Source: an uncultured Clostridia bacterium (lineage in GTDB: Bacteria > Bacillota > Clostridia > UBA1381). From it: a stretch of DNA of 64,000 nt. Where the stretch lies: the NCBI GenBank assembly GCA_934454145.1, contig CAKSFT010000002.1:124001-188000 (forward strand), written 5' to 3'. Of the stretch, positions 33,208 through 41,188 are shown one piece after another (the stretch's first letter is position 1; each line of letters begins with the position of its first letter). The position numbers and the translations under genes are program-made. The notes beneath the pieces are model-generated. The model searched no databases. It saw only the letters and a program-made list of their open reading frames with translations, and had not been told where the DNA came from.

Positions 33208-34191
33208 ATGAGCACAAAACAGAAGATTGTCACCTCAAACGGTACAGTCAGGACAAAAAAACGCAAAATTGACGCAAGTGATATACAGCTTTATACCTTG
33301 TGCGCGATTCCTGTGATTTTGGTATTCATATTCAGTTATCTGCCGATGTTCGGAATCGTAATTGCGTTCAAAAACTACAATTTCAGAGATGGTATATGGG
33401 GAAGCCCGTGGGTAGGATTGCAGAATTTCGAGTTTTTCTTTAAATCAGACGTATTTGTACAGCTTGTCAGGAATACATTGGGGAATAACTTCCTGTTTAT
33501 TATTTTCGGCATAGCTTCATCAATATTGGTTGCGATATTGTTGTTTGAATTGAAGAGCAGAACCGCCACAAAGATATTTCAGACGATTCTCATAACACCG
33601 AACTTTATGTCTTGGGTTATTGTTGCATACATGGTTTTGGCAATACTCAACCAGAATGCAGGTTATCTCAACCAGATTCTGGGGCATTTCGGCATAACCG
33701 GCGCAGACGGAAAGCCGATAGACTGGTATTCAAAGCCAAACGCATGGCCGATTATCCTTACCATAGTAACGGTTTGGAAGAGTGTCGGCATGGACTCGGT
33801 TGTTTACTATGCTTCGCTGATGGGTATTGACACATCATTGTTTGAAGCAGCTGAGATTGACGGTGCAAACAAGTTCCAGAGGACAATACATATAGTTTTG
33901 CCGAGCCTTGTGCCCCTTATTGTAATTCTTACAATACTCAAAATCGGTAACATATTCCGTGCGGACTTCGGTCTGTTCTATTCGGTTACGCAGGACGGCG
34001 CAAGCGGAAACCTTTATTCAACCACAAACGTTATTGATACCTACACCTTCCGTGCATTTAAAGAGGGTACGGGTAACTCATACGGTCAGTCTGCCGCTGT
34101 TACTTTGCTGCAGTCAATCGTGGGCATGATATTGGTTATAACAACAAATGCGTTGTCTAAGAAGGTCGACAAAGACCTCGGGTTGTTCTAA
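33208..34191 (+). CDS. LplB-type sugar ABC transporter permease
   Basis: A 327-residue inner-membrane permease with six helices; the first follows a basic cytoplasmic start (TVRTKKRKIDASD) and reads LCAIPVILVFIFSYLPMFGI. The EAA loop that contacts the ATPase is EAAEIDGANKFQRTIHIVLP (residues ~213-232). It pairs with the next gene (YtcP type) and the binding lipoprotein at 35447 to form an importer of oligosaccharides, the class used for complex plant or host glycans. No ATPase gene is present; such systems share a MsmX-like ATPase encoded elsewhere. Ribosome site AAAGGAG. Confidence 0.92.
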   Translation: MSTKQKIVTSNGTVRTKKRKIDASDIQLYTLCAIPVILVFIFSYLPMFGIVIAFKNYNFRDGIWGSPWVGLQNFEFFFKSDVFVQLVRNTLGNNFLFIIFGIASSILVAILLFELKSRTATKIFQTILITPNFMSWVIVAYMVLAILNQNAGYLNQILGHFGITGADGKPIDWYSKPNAWPIILTIVTVWKSVGMDSVVYYASLMGIDTSLFEAAEIDGANKFQRTIHIVLPSLVPLIVILTILKIGNIFRADFGLFYSVTQDGASGNLYSTTNVIDTYTFRAFKEGTGNSYGQSAAVTLLQSIVGMILVITTNALSKKVDKDLGLF

Positions 34192-34206
34192 GGGGGTGCA
34201 GATAAG

Positions 34207-35085
34207 ATGAAAAAGAAAAATATGTTTACACAGGCGATTTTAATAATATTCTTTACAATTTTATGTGCATTGATTATCTTCCCGTTCCTGCTTCTGGTCA
34301 GCGTTTCGCTTTCCGATGCGGAAACTGTTGCGACGGGTTATAAGCTGATCCCGAATCCGATTGATTTCTCTGCATATCAATATGTGTTTAAGAATCCGAC
34401 AAGCATTTTGAGAGCGTACGGCGTTACATTTGTATTTTCGGCTTCGGCGATGGTTTTGGGTGTGCTGTTTATGTCAATGGTTGCGTATCCTTTGTCAAGG
34501 ACAAAGCTAAAAGGAAGAGGCGTATTGAACTTCTATCTCTATTTTACGATGCTGTTCGGCGGCGGTCTTGTTCCGACATACCTGTTGATTTCAAAGGTTT
34601 TGCACCTGAACGATACAATTTGGGTATATATCCTCCCGGGATTGATCAGCCCGTGGTATGTGTTTATGATAAGAACCTTCTTCAGGGGTATTCCGGAAGA
34701 AATCATCGAATCGGCAACGATTGACGGTGCGTCGGAATATACAATATTTATAAAAATGATTCTTCCGCTTTCAAAGCCGGTTTTGGCAACGGTTGCGTTG
34801 TTCACATTCCTCGGCAAGTGGAACGACTGGAACACAGCACTTATCTATATAGAAAATCAAAAACTGTACAGCTTGCAGTATTTGCTGCAGAAAATCATGA
34901 CAGACCTTGACATGCTCAAGCAGCTTCAGCAAATGGGTGCGGGTATGGCAAACAACATGGACGTGCCAAGCGAAAGTATGCGTATGGCAATGGCGGTTAT
35001 TGCTGCCGGCCCGGCGCTTGTCGTATTCCCGTTCTTCCAGAAATACTTTGTAAAAGGTCTTACAGTAGGTTCTGTAAAGGGTTAA
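34207..35085 (+). CDS. YtcP/MalG-type sugar ABC transporter permease
   Basis: A 292-residue permease with six helices and the EAA loop ESATIDGASEYTIFIKMILP. It starts 15 bp after the LplB-type gene (ribosome site GGGGGTG) and forms its heterodimer partner. The segment AGMANNMDVPSESMRMAMAV near the C terminus is typical of YtcP relatives. A full-length repeat follows at 35202, separating it from the binding-protein gene. Confidence 0.92.
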   Translation: MKKKNMFTQAILIIFFTILCALIIFPFLLLVSVSLSDAETVATGYKLIPNPIDFSAYQYVFKNPTSILRAYGVTFVFSASAMVLGVLFMSMVAYPLSRTKLKGRGVLNFYLYFTMLFGGGLVPTYLLISKVLHLNDTIWVYILPGLISPWYVFMIRTFFRGIPEEIIESATIDGASEYTIFIKMILPLSKPVLATVALFTFLGKWNDWNTALIYIENQKLYSLQYLLQKIMTDLDMLKQLQQMGAGMANNMDVPSESMRMAMAVIAAGPALVVFPFFQKYFVKGLTVGSVKG

Positions 35086-35201
35086 TATTTTTGAAAATGT
35101 AAGCGGTGTGTTTTTGAACTTGACAGATATGAAAGTTTGAAAACGCGCCGTTTCATAACTATAATGTAAAATACCGTCATATGCGGTTAATTATGTAAAT
35201 T

Positions 35202-35416
35202 AGGTAATTGTAAAACTAACGTTTTCCAATTAAAATTCTTGTGCGGAAATAAAAAGTTCCATCCGATTTTAACTTTATGACAGGTTGAAACTTTTTATTT
35301 CAGTCAAAAATGACGCGCATGTCGTCATTTTTGATTACCAATCAGGGGATGGCACCCCCCGATACCCCCGCAAAGATGCGGTGGCTAATTGTAAAATTTA
35401 CATTTTACAATTACCT
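35202..35416 (+). mobile_element. MITE-like repeat, full-length copy 2
   Basis: 215 bp, same orientation as copy 1. Flanked by the 9-bp direct repeat TATGTAAAT (35192-35200 and 35422-35430). It lies inside the transporter operon, between permease and binding-protein genes, and its hairpins may shift the transcript balance between them. Confidence 0.8.
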
Positions 35417-35446
35417 ATTAGTATGTAAATCATAAGGAGGAAAATT

Positions 35447-36940
35447 ATGAAAAAAATTATTTCAGCATTGCTTGGCATATCTGTTGCCTCGACAATGGCA
35501 GTGGGTCTGACAGGCTGCGTAGGAGGAAGCTCCAACACATTGACATGGATATGTCTGGGCGAAAAGCCGGCGGCGCATGACGCGGTTATGGAAAAGGTAA
35601 ACGAGATTGTGGAACCGGAGTTGGGCTTGAAGCTTGACATACAGTACATAGACTCAGCATCGTTTACAGAAAAGACAAAGATGAAGATGGCATCGGGGGA
35701 TGCATACGACCTTGTTTATACAGGTTATGTGAATGATTATCAGACAGCTGTGCAGATGGGCGGCTTGTATGACATCACAGACATGATGGATAACATACAG
35801 ATGAGCGACGGCACAACCGTGAAGATGAGCGATATAATCGAAGATTATTATATCGAATCTGCAATGGTAAACGGCAAGATTTACGGTATCCCGAACATCC
35901 AGGTTATTTCCAACCCGGGCTGTATCATGATGGAAAAGCCGGTTGCGGAAGAATGCGGCACAGACCTGGAAACACTGCAGAAACTGGCGCTTGCAACAAA
36001 AGACGAAGAAACAACAAAGAAGTACATCGACAAGATGACGGAAGAACTTGCAAACATTCATGAAAAAAGACCTGATTTGTATGCAATCAATCCGTTCAAC
36101 CCGGCAGGAGCAAATATATATGAAGAATTGCTTGGCGGTGTCGGCATAAGAAGAGACGGCACATCAAATGAAGTTGTCGTTCTGCACGAAACACCGGAAA
36201 TCGTCTATGGTGTAGACGCAGTACGCAAGTGGTATGAATCGGGCTATATCAGAAGTGACATAGCAAGTAAAGGTTCGACTACAACATCAACAGAAGAAGC
36301 AAGACAGTACGCAATGTCATGGACGACATGGAAGCCGGGACAGGATATTTATTATGTAAATGAACGCGGAGTAGAACCGTCATATGCGTTTACAGGTGAG
36401 CCGTATGTCAGCCGTAGAAGTGCGTTGCTGACAATGATTTCTGTAGGCGCAAATTCAAAGCATCCGGAAGAGGCTGTTAAGTTTATATATATGATAAACT
36501 CAAACAAAGAGCTTTATAACCTGATTTGCTGGGGAATCGAAGGCGTAAACTATACGAAGAACGCAGACGGAACAGCAACAGAGATTCCGGGAACGGGCTA
36601 TGACCAGGTTGCACAGAATGCATGGAGATACGGCAACCAGTTCAACAGCTGGGTAATGGAAGGCAATGAGCCGGACGTATGGGAACAGACAGCAAAGATG
36701 AACGACGAGGCACGTAAATCACCGGCATTGGGCTTTGTTCCGAATACAGAGTCAATCAACACAGAAATAGCAAACGTATCAAACATAAATGCTGAATACA
36801 AAGCTAAAATACAGTATGGTACATCACCGAGAAGTGAATATTGGGACGAATACTGCCAGAAGATGAAGGCAGCCGGAATCGACAAGATTCGCGACGAAAT
36901 CCAGAAGCAGTATGACGAGTTCTTGGCAAGCAAAAACTAA
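35447..36940 (+). CDS. Sugar-binding lipoprotein of the ABC importer
   Basis: A 497-residue lipoprotein: MKKIISALLGISVASTMAVG, lipobox LTGC. The mature part is a family 1 binding protein of the LplA/YtcQ kind with the DUF3502-like C-terminal half (SINTEIANVSNINAEYKAKI...DKIRDEIQKQYDEFLASKN is the standard ending). It captures the oligosaccharide and docks on the two permeases upstream. Strong AAGGAGG. The intervening repeat has made the gap to the permease gene 361 bp; it probably remains in the operon. A strong terminator follows. Confidence 0.92.
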   Translation: MKKIISALLGISVASTMAVGLTGCVGGSSNTLTWICLGEKPAAHDAVMEKVNEIVEPELGLKLDIQYIDSASFTEKTKMKMASGDAYDLVYTGYVNDYQTAVQMGGLYDITDMMDNIQMSDGTTVKMSDIIEDYYIESAMVNGKIYGIPNIQVISNPGCIMMEKPVAEECGTDLETLQKLALATKDEETTKKYIDKMTEELANIHEKRPDLYAINPFNPAGANIYEELLGGVGIRRDGTSNEVVVLHETPEIVYGVDAVRKWYESGYIRSDIASKGSTTTSTEEARQYAMSWTTWKPGQDIYYVNERGVEPSYAFTGEPYVSRRSALLTMISVGANSKHPEEAVKFIYMINSNKELYNLICWGIEGVNYTKNADGTATEIPGTGYDQVAQNAWRYGNQFNSWVMEGNEPDVWEQTAKMNDEARKSPALGFVPNTESINTEIANVSNINAEYKAKIQYGTSPRSEYWDEYCQKMKAAGIDKIRDEIQKQYDEFLASKN

Positions 36941-36950
36941 GAAGAGATAA

Positions 36951-36982
36951 AAAACACCGCGGAAGATTCCGCGGTGTTTTTG
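36951..36982 (+). terminator. Terminator of the sugar ABC operon
   Basis: AAAACACCGCGG/CCGCGGTGTTTT stem with a 6-base loop and T-run. Confidence 0.9.
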
Positions 36983-37051
36983 CGTGTTGATAAAATGTTG
37001 ATTTTGTATTGTATTTTTGAAAAATTTGTGCAATTTTTTTTGCAAAAACAC

Positions 37052-37099
37052 TTGACAAGCTAATACCTTTTAGCTATAATATAGCTAAAAGGTATTAGC
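37052..37099 (+). promoter_or_regulatory. Consensus promoter with overlapping 41-bp palindromic operator
   Basis: TTGACA (37052-37057), 17-bp spacer, TATAAT (37075-37080), both perfect. A palindrome from 37059 to 37099, with half-site GCTAATACCTTTTAGCTA and a 5-base centre, spans the spacer and -10 and runs into the start of the message. A repressor bound there would block RNA polymerase; the TetR gene that follows is the obvious candidate (autoregulation). Confidence 0.85.
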
Positions 37100-37114
37100 C
37101 AAAGGAGGTTATGT

Positions 37115-37711
37115 ATGAAAACAAAAGAAATAATTCTAAATGAAAGCCTGAAACTTTTTGCACAGAAAGGATATGATGCAGTGGGCGTGGCAGAGATTGC
37201 AGAAGCCGTCGGGATTAAGGCGCCGTCGCTCTATAAACATTACAAAAGTAAGAGAGAGATTTTTGAAAGCATTTTGGCGCGCATGAGTGCCAATGATGCA
37301 GAAAAAGCAGATGATTATGCTGTGCCACCGGAGGAAAAAAAGGATTTCGATGAAAGTTATGAAAATATTTTGCCGTCCGACATAAAATCATATACCAAAG
37401 CGATGTTTTTGTATTGGACAAAGGAGGAGTTTTCATGCAATTTCCGCAGAATGCTCACAGTGGAGCAATATAAGACAAGTGAGATGGGTGCGCTTTATCA
37501 GCAATATATTGCCGGCGGACCTGTGACGTATATGGCAGATATTTTTTTGAAAAAGGCCGGGACTGAAGAAAAGGCATATATGCTGGCGGTGGAATTTTAT
37601 TCACCGATGCATCTTATGTACAGCTTGTATGACGGGGGGGTGAAGGCAGAAGAAATTTTGAATTTGCTGGAAAAGCATATGGATAATTTTTTTGCGGCTA
37701 TAAATAGTTGA
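37115..37711 (+). CDS. TetR-family transcriptional regulator
   Basis: A 198-residue repressor. The N-terminal HTH (residues ~8-50: NESLKLFAQKGYDAVGVAEI, AEAVGIKAPSLYKHYKSKRE) is typical; the C-terminal ligand domain is not diagnostic. It has its own perfect promoter overlapped by a long palindrome, so it very likely represses itself. Ribosome site AAAGGAGG. The next gene on the strand, a methyltransferase, is separated by an inverted repeat element; other targets are not obvious from the neighbourhood. Confidence 0.92.
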   Translation: MKTKEIILNESLKLFAQKGYDAVGVAEIAEAVGIKAPSLYKHYKSKREIFESILARMSANDAEKADDYAVPPEEKKDFDESYENILPSDIKSYTKAMFLYWTKEEFSCNFRRMLTVEQYKTSEMGALYQQYIAGGPVTYMADIFLKKAGTEEKAYMLAVEFYSPMHLMYSLYDGGVKAEEILNLLEKHMDNFFAAINS

Positions 37712-37919
37712 TTGTAAAATGTAAATTTTACAATCAACCACCGTATCCTTGCGGGGGTATCGGGGGTGCCGACCCCTGACCGATAATCAAAAATGATGAC
37801 ATGTGTGTCATTTTTGGCTAAAATAAAAAGTTTCGACCTGCCGTAAAATTAAAATCGGATGGAACTTTTTATTTTTACCCAAGAATTTTAATTGGAAGAC
37901 ATTAGCTTTGCAATTACCT
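37708..37919 (-). mobile_element. MITE-like repeat, full-length copy 3 (inverted)
   Basis: About 212 bp, the reverse orientation of copies 1, 2 and 4, with some decay of the end palindrome (TGATTGTAAAATG). It begins inside the last codons of the TetR gene. Only TAAATA is shared by the flanks (37701-37706 and 37926-37931), so the duplication is weak here. Confidence 0.7.
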
Positions 37920-37949
37920 AGCTTGTAAATAAAGAAAGGGATAATATAT

Positions 37950-38666
37950 ATGAAGTACAATTTAAGCAAAAAATATGAAACAAAAGAACTTATGGCGAAA
38001 ATTATGGGGCCGAATCCAATCAAATTGGAGGAAGAACTGATGACGGGCAACAAGACTCCAAAAGGCGCGAAAGTGTGTGATTTGGGCAGCGGACAGGGCT
38101 TGACATCAGTATTTTTGGCAAAGGAATATGGGTTTAAGGTGTATGCCGCGGACTTGTGGAGCGACCCGAAGGAAAATGCAAAATTTTTTACTGATATGGG
38201 GCTTGCGTACACGCAGATTGTGCCTATAAAGGCTGATGCGTGTAATTTGCCTTTTGAAAAAGAATTTTTTGACGCTGTGGTGAGCGTGGATTCGTACAAT
38301 TATTTTGGGCGTGATGATGCATATCTGGACGAAAAACTGCTTCCCTTCGTAAAGCCGGGCGGATATATTTATATCGCAATTCCGGGCATGAAAAAGGATT
38401 GTCACAGCAATCTGCCGCCGGAACTTTTGCTTTCGTGGACGCCGGAACAGCTGGAATATATGCATGATGTTGAGTTTTGGGAAAATATCATGAAAAAAAG
38501 CACGGGTGCGGAAATTATTTCTGTGTCCGAAATGGAATCAAACGACGAGGTGTGGGGCGATTGGCTGAAACAGGAAAACGAATATGCACGCGGTGATAGG
38601 AAAAGCATGGAGGCAGGCGGCGGAAAATACCTGAACTTTATAAAAATAATATTAAGAAAAAAGTAA
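37950..38666 (+). CDS. Class I SAM-dependent methyltransferase (small molecule type)
   Basis: A 238-residue enzyme with the SAM-binding motif I VCDLGSGQGLTSVFLAKEYG, an acidic end of beta 2 (VYAADLW), motif II ADACNLPFEKEFFDAVVSVD and a motif post-I pattern in FVKPGGYIYIA. These match methyltransferase_11/25-like proteins that act on small molecules. Substrate unknown. AGAAAGGG precedes ATG 37950. It converges on spoVG across a palindromic terminator. Confidence 0.85.
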   Translation: MKYNLSKKYETKELMAKIMGPNPIKLEEELMTGNKTPKGAKVCDLGSGQGLTSVFLAKEYGFKVYAADLWSDPKENAKFFTDMGLAYTQIVPIKADACNLPFEKEFFDAVVSVDSYNYFGRDDAYLDEKLLPFVKPGGYIYIAIPGMKKDCHSNLPPELLLSWTPEQLEYMHDVEFWENIMKKSTGAEIISVSEMESNDEVWGDWLKQENEYARGDRKSMEAGGGKYLNFIKIILRKK

Positions 38667-38669
38667 AAC

Positions 38670-38711
38670 AAAGACTGTTTAAAAAGTCAATTGACTTTTT
38701 AAACAGTCTTT
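38670..38711. terminator. 42-bp perfect palindrome, bidirectional terminator (second copy)
   Basis: Same core GACTGTTTAAAAAGTCAA and complement as at 31263-31304, here flanked by AAA/TTT, between the convergent methyltransferase and spoVG genes. Confidence 0.85.
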
Positions 38712-38716
38712 CATTT

Positions 38717-38983
38717 TTATTCCCCGGCCGCAACAACTTCTTCATATTTGGAAATAATTGCTTTTTCAAGCAATTCTCTCATTTCACTGTTGATAGGATG
38801 CGCAATGTCTTTAAACTCATTTTCGGGAGTCCTTCTGCTGGGCATTGCCGTAAACAATTTTTCCTGCCCTTCAATAATCTTTATGTCATGCACAACAAAC
38901 GCATCATCAAAGGTTACTGATACCACAGCACGCATTTTGCCTTCTGCCGGAATTCTCTTGACTCTTATATCTGTGATATTCAT
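38717..38983 (-). CDS. spoVG: Septation/sporulation regulator SpoVG
   Basis: An 88-residue SpoVG: MNITDIRVKRIPAEGKMRAV, the conserved VTFDDAFVVHDIKIIEG segment and the FTAMPSRRTPENEFKDIAHP motif, which binds RNA and DNA. In Bacillota it affects cell division during sporulation and many genes after transcription. Complete length. Ribosome site GGTGGTGAAG is modest. A good promoter is at 39067-39095. Confidence 0.95.
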   Translation of the reverse strand: MNITDIRVKRIPAEGKMRAVVSVTFDDAFVVHDIKIIEGQEKLFTAMPSRRTPENEFKDIAHPINSEMRELLEKAIISKYEEVVAAGE

Positions 38984-39066
38984 TTCTTCACCACCCTTCC
39001 AAAAGACAGCCCCCTCGCATGTCTTTATACTAAAGCCGTAACTTAAAGTGTCTGTAACATAATACC

Positions 39067-39095
39067 ATAATAATTAATTTATTACATTTTGTCAA
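39067..39095 (-). promoter_or_regulatory. Promoter of spoVG
   Basis: Minus strand TTGACA, 17-bp spacer, TATTAT, about 85 bp before the start codon. Confidence 0.7.
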
Positions 39096-39291
39096 CAACT
39101 GTTGCAAAAATATTTCGTAAATCAGGTAAATTTTGTTAAACATGTACAAAAAAAATCCTGTGGATTTACTTTTTGGCCAAATCGGTTTTATTTTCTTCTG
39201 TGTGGGTATATAATAATTAATATTACTTGTTTACAGGGGAGTCCCGGCATGAGACGAGATTAAACGGCGGAAAAGAGACTCTCATTACTAT

Positions 39292-39320
39292 TTGTGCCGG
39301 CACACGGCGGCGGAACGGAG
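39292..39320 (+). promoter_or_regulatory. Leader hairpin joined to the murC ribosome site
   Basis: TTGTGCCG-GCACA-CGGCGG-AACGGAG: stem GCCG/CGGC directly before GGAG, 6 bases from ATG 39327. Same layout as before the truncated prophage gene (9351), the cyclophilin gene (44417) and ywlE (61321). Confidence 0.45.
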
Positions 39321-39326
39321 ATTTTT

Positions 39327-40712
39327 ATGAACAGATTTGAACTTACCGAATTAAAACCGGGAGCACATATACATTTTATCGGAATCGGCGGAATAAGCAT
39401 GAGCGGTCTTGCTGAGATTTGCCTGGAGAAGGGATATTTTGTGAGCGGTTCTGACAGGACCGAAAGCCGCATCACCGACAAGCTGGAAAAGCACGGGGCA
39501 AAGATATACATAGGGCACAGCACCGAAAATGTCGCGGGGGCAGAGCTGGTGGTGCACACTGCTGCGGTGCATGAGGACAACCCCGAGATGGCAGAAACGC
39601 TGAGGCGCGGAATCAGGAGGATAGACCGTGCCGAATTTTTGGGCGCTGTGATGAAGTGCTATAAAAAGGCGATAGGCGTTTCGGGCACTCACGGCAAAAC
39701 CACTACGACATCTATGCTTGCGCACGCATTGATTTATACGGGGAATGACCCGACGGTGAGTGTCGGCGGAGAACTGGACATAATAGGCGGGAATATAAAA
39801 GCCGGGAAAAGCGATTATTTCCTCACAGAGGCGTGCGAATATACAAACAGCTTCTTGAAATTTTTCCCGACGGTTGCGGTAATCACCAATATTGAAGAGG
39901 ATCACCTTGACTTTTTCAAGGATATAGAGGATATAATGGCAAGTTTCCGCAAGTTTGCACTTCTGACAAAGGGAAAAGGGTGTGTAGTGGCGTGGGGCGA
40001 GGATCCCAAAATCGTAAAGGCTCTGGAGGGAACCGGCTGCAAGATTATTTATTACGGATTGACGGACGGTTTTGATTATTATGCGGAGAATTTGCATTAT
40101 AATGGCGGATTCCCGGAGTTTGACGTGATGAGAAAAGGAGAAAAACTCTGCCGCATTGCCCTGAATGTCCCCGGGAAACATAATGTGCTGAATGCGCTGG
40201 CGTCAATCGCTGTGTGCGATGTGTACGGCATTGACCCGAAAGAGGCGGCAAAGGGGATAGAAACATTTAAGGGTACGCACAGGCGCTTTGAAAAGACAGG
40301 GGAACTCAACGGAGCGCCGGTGATTGCCGACTATGCGCATCACCCGACAGAGATAAAAGCAACGCTCGCCACGGCGCAAAAGTTTAAGAAAGATAAAATA
40401 TGGTGCGTTTTTCAGCCACATACGTATACGAGGACAAAGCTTTTGTGGCAGGATTTTCTCACATGCTTTGGGGCGGCAGATGAACTTGTTTTGACCGATA
40501 TATATGCGGCACGCGAAAAGCCGGACGGGGTGACAACCTCGGAAAAGCTTGCCGCTGCGATTGAAGAAAAGCTTGCAAAAAAAGTCCTTTATATAAAGGA
40601 TTTGCACGAAATTGCAAAATACCTCAGGGAAAATGTCAAAAAAGGCGACATGGTTTTTGTCATGGGTGCCGGAGATATCATAGATTTGACAGAAATACTC
40701 AATCGGGTGTAA
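39327..40712 (+). CDS. murC: UDP-N-acetylmuramate--L-alanine ligase
   Basis: A 461-residue MurC that joins L-Ala to UDP-MurNAc with ATP in peptidoglycan synthesis. Visible: the N-terminal Rossmann motif IHFIGIGGISMSGLAEIC, the ATP loop GVSGTHGKTTTTSMLAHAL (residues ~112-130), the metal/substrate region EACEYTNSFLKFFPT with NIEEDHLDFF, and the C-terminal domain DYAHHPTEIKATLATA. I chose ATG 39327, which follows CGGAG; the frame extends 11 codons upstream into the leader hairpin. It stands alone, not in a mur cluster. Confidence 0.97.
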   Translation: MNRFELTELKPGAHIHFIGIGGISMSGLAEICLEKGYFVSGSDRTESRITDKLEKHGAKIYIGHSTENVAGAELVVHTAAVHEDNPEMAETLRRGIRRIDRAEFLGAVMKCYKKAIGVSGTHGKTTTTSMLAHALIYTGNDPTVSVGGELDIIGGNIKAGKSDYFLTEACEYTNSFLKFFPTVAVITNIEEDHLDFFKDIEDIMASFRKFALLTKGKGCVVAWGEDPKIVKALEGTGCKIIYYGLTDGFDYYAENLHYNGGFPEFDVMRKGEKLCRIALNVPGKHNVLNALASIAVCDVYGIDPKEAAKGIETFKGTHRRFEKTGELNGAPVIADYAHHPTEIKATLATAQKFKKDKIWCVFQPHTYTRTKLLWQDFLTCFGAADELVLTDIYAAREKPDGVTTSEKLAAAIEEKLAKKVLYIKDLHEIAKYLRENVKKGDMVFVMGAGDIIDLTEILNRV

Positions 40713-40756
40713 CAAAATTTTTTTGGGCGGTATATTATATTGTGAGGTGATATGCC

Positions 40757-40912
40757 GTGACCGGATTGGAATTTACCACATTTTTGAATACTCTTGCGTG
40801 GGCGGTTGCCGGAGAGCTGAACGAAACGGAGCTTGCGCTGGTTGCTGCGGCTTTGACACAGCTGGGCGATGTTTTGGCGACGATTGCCGTGCTGAAATAT
40901 CAGCAAGAGTAA
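40757..40912 (+). CDS. 51-residue conserved-looking small protein (DUF6774-like)
   Basis: Starts GTG 40757, 8 bases after GAGGTGAT: MTGLEFTTFLNTLAWAVAGE, then LNETELALVAAALTQLGDVL and ATIAVLKYQQE. The composition (short helices, acidic, LNTLA...LTQLGDTLA pattern) recalls DUF6774-type small proteins of Clostridia; I could not confirm this. It is followed at once by a strong terminator, which supports a real two-gene murC unit. Confidence 0.6.
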   Translation: MTGLEFTTFLNTLAWAVAGELNETELALVAAALTQLGDVLATIAVLKYQQE

Positions 40913-40950
40913 ATAAAACCGGTTGTCCGGCAGAGTGTGGTTTGTACGGG

Positions 40951-40996
40951 AAGCCCCGCAGACGGCAAAATGACGCGCCGCCGGCGGGGCTTTTTT
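40951..40996 (+). terminator. Terminator after murC and the small protein gene
   Basis: AAGCCCCGC...GCGGGGCTTTTTT with a GC-rich interior. Confidence 0.9.
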
Positions 40997-41066
40997 GTAC
41001 ATATATTCCGCCGGAACGGAACACTGTGACAAAGGGTGTAAAAATGCCCAAAATTGCGGAATTTAC

Positions 41067-41095
41067 TTGCAATTTTCTGCCAAAAGTGGTATAAT
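41067..41095 (+). promoter_or_regulatory. Promoter of gyrA
   Basis: TTGCAA, 17-bp spacer, TATAAT; about 90 bp before the start. Confidence 0.75.
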
Positions 41096-41188
41096 GAATA
41101 TAATTGTGATACTCTCTTTTGTGATTTCGGATTTTGGAAAAAAGGGAGTAAAATAAAAACCGTAAATATATCCGGAGGTACATTTTTG

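Larger units (their letters stand above)
38984..39326. other. Divergent control region between spoVG and murC
   Basis: Holds the spoVG promoter (-), and toward murC an AT-rich stretch with GGTATATAATAAT near 39205-39217 as a possible -10. The murC leader near 39270-39320 contains a hairpin joined to the ribosome site. Confidence 0.4.
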
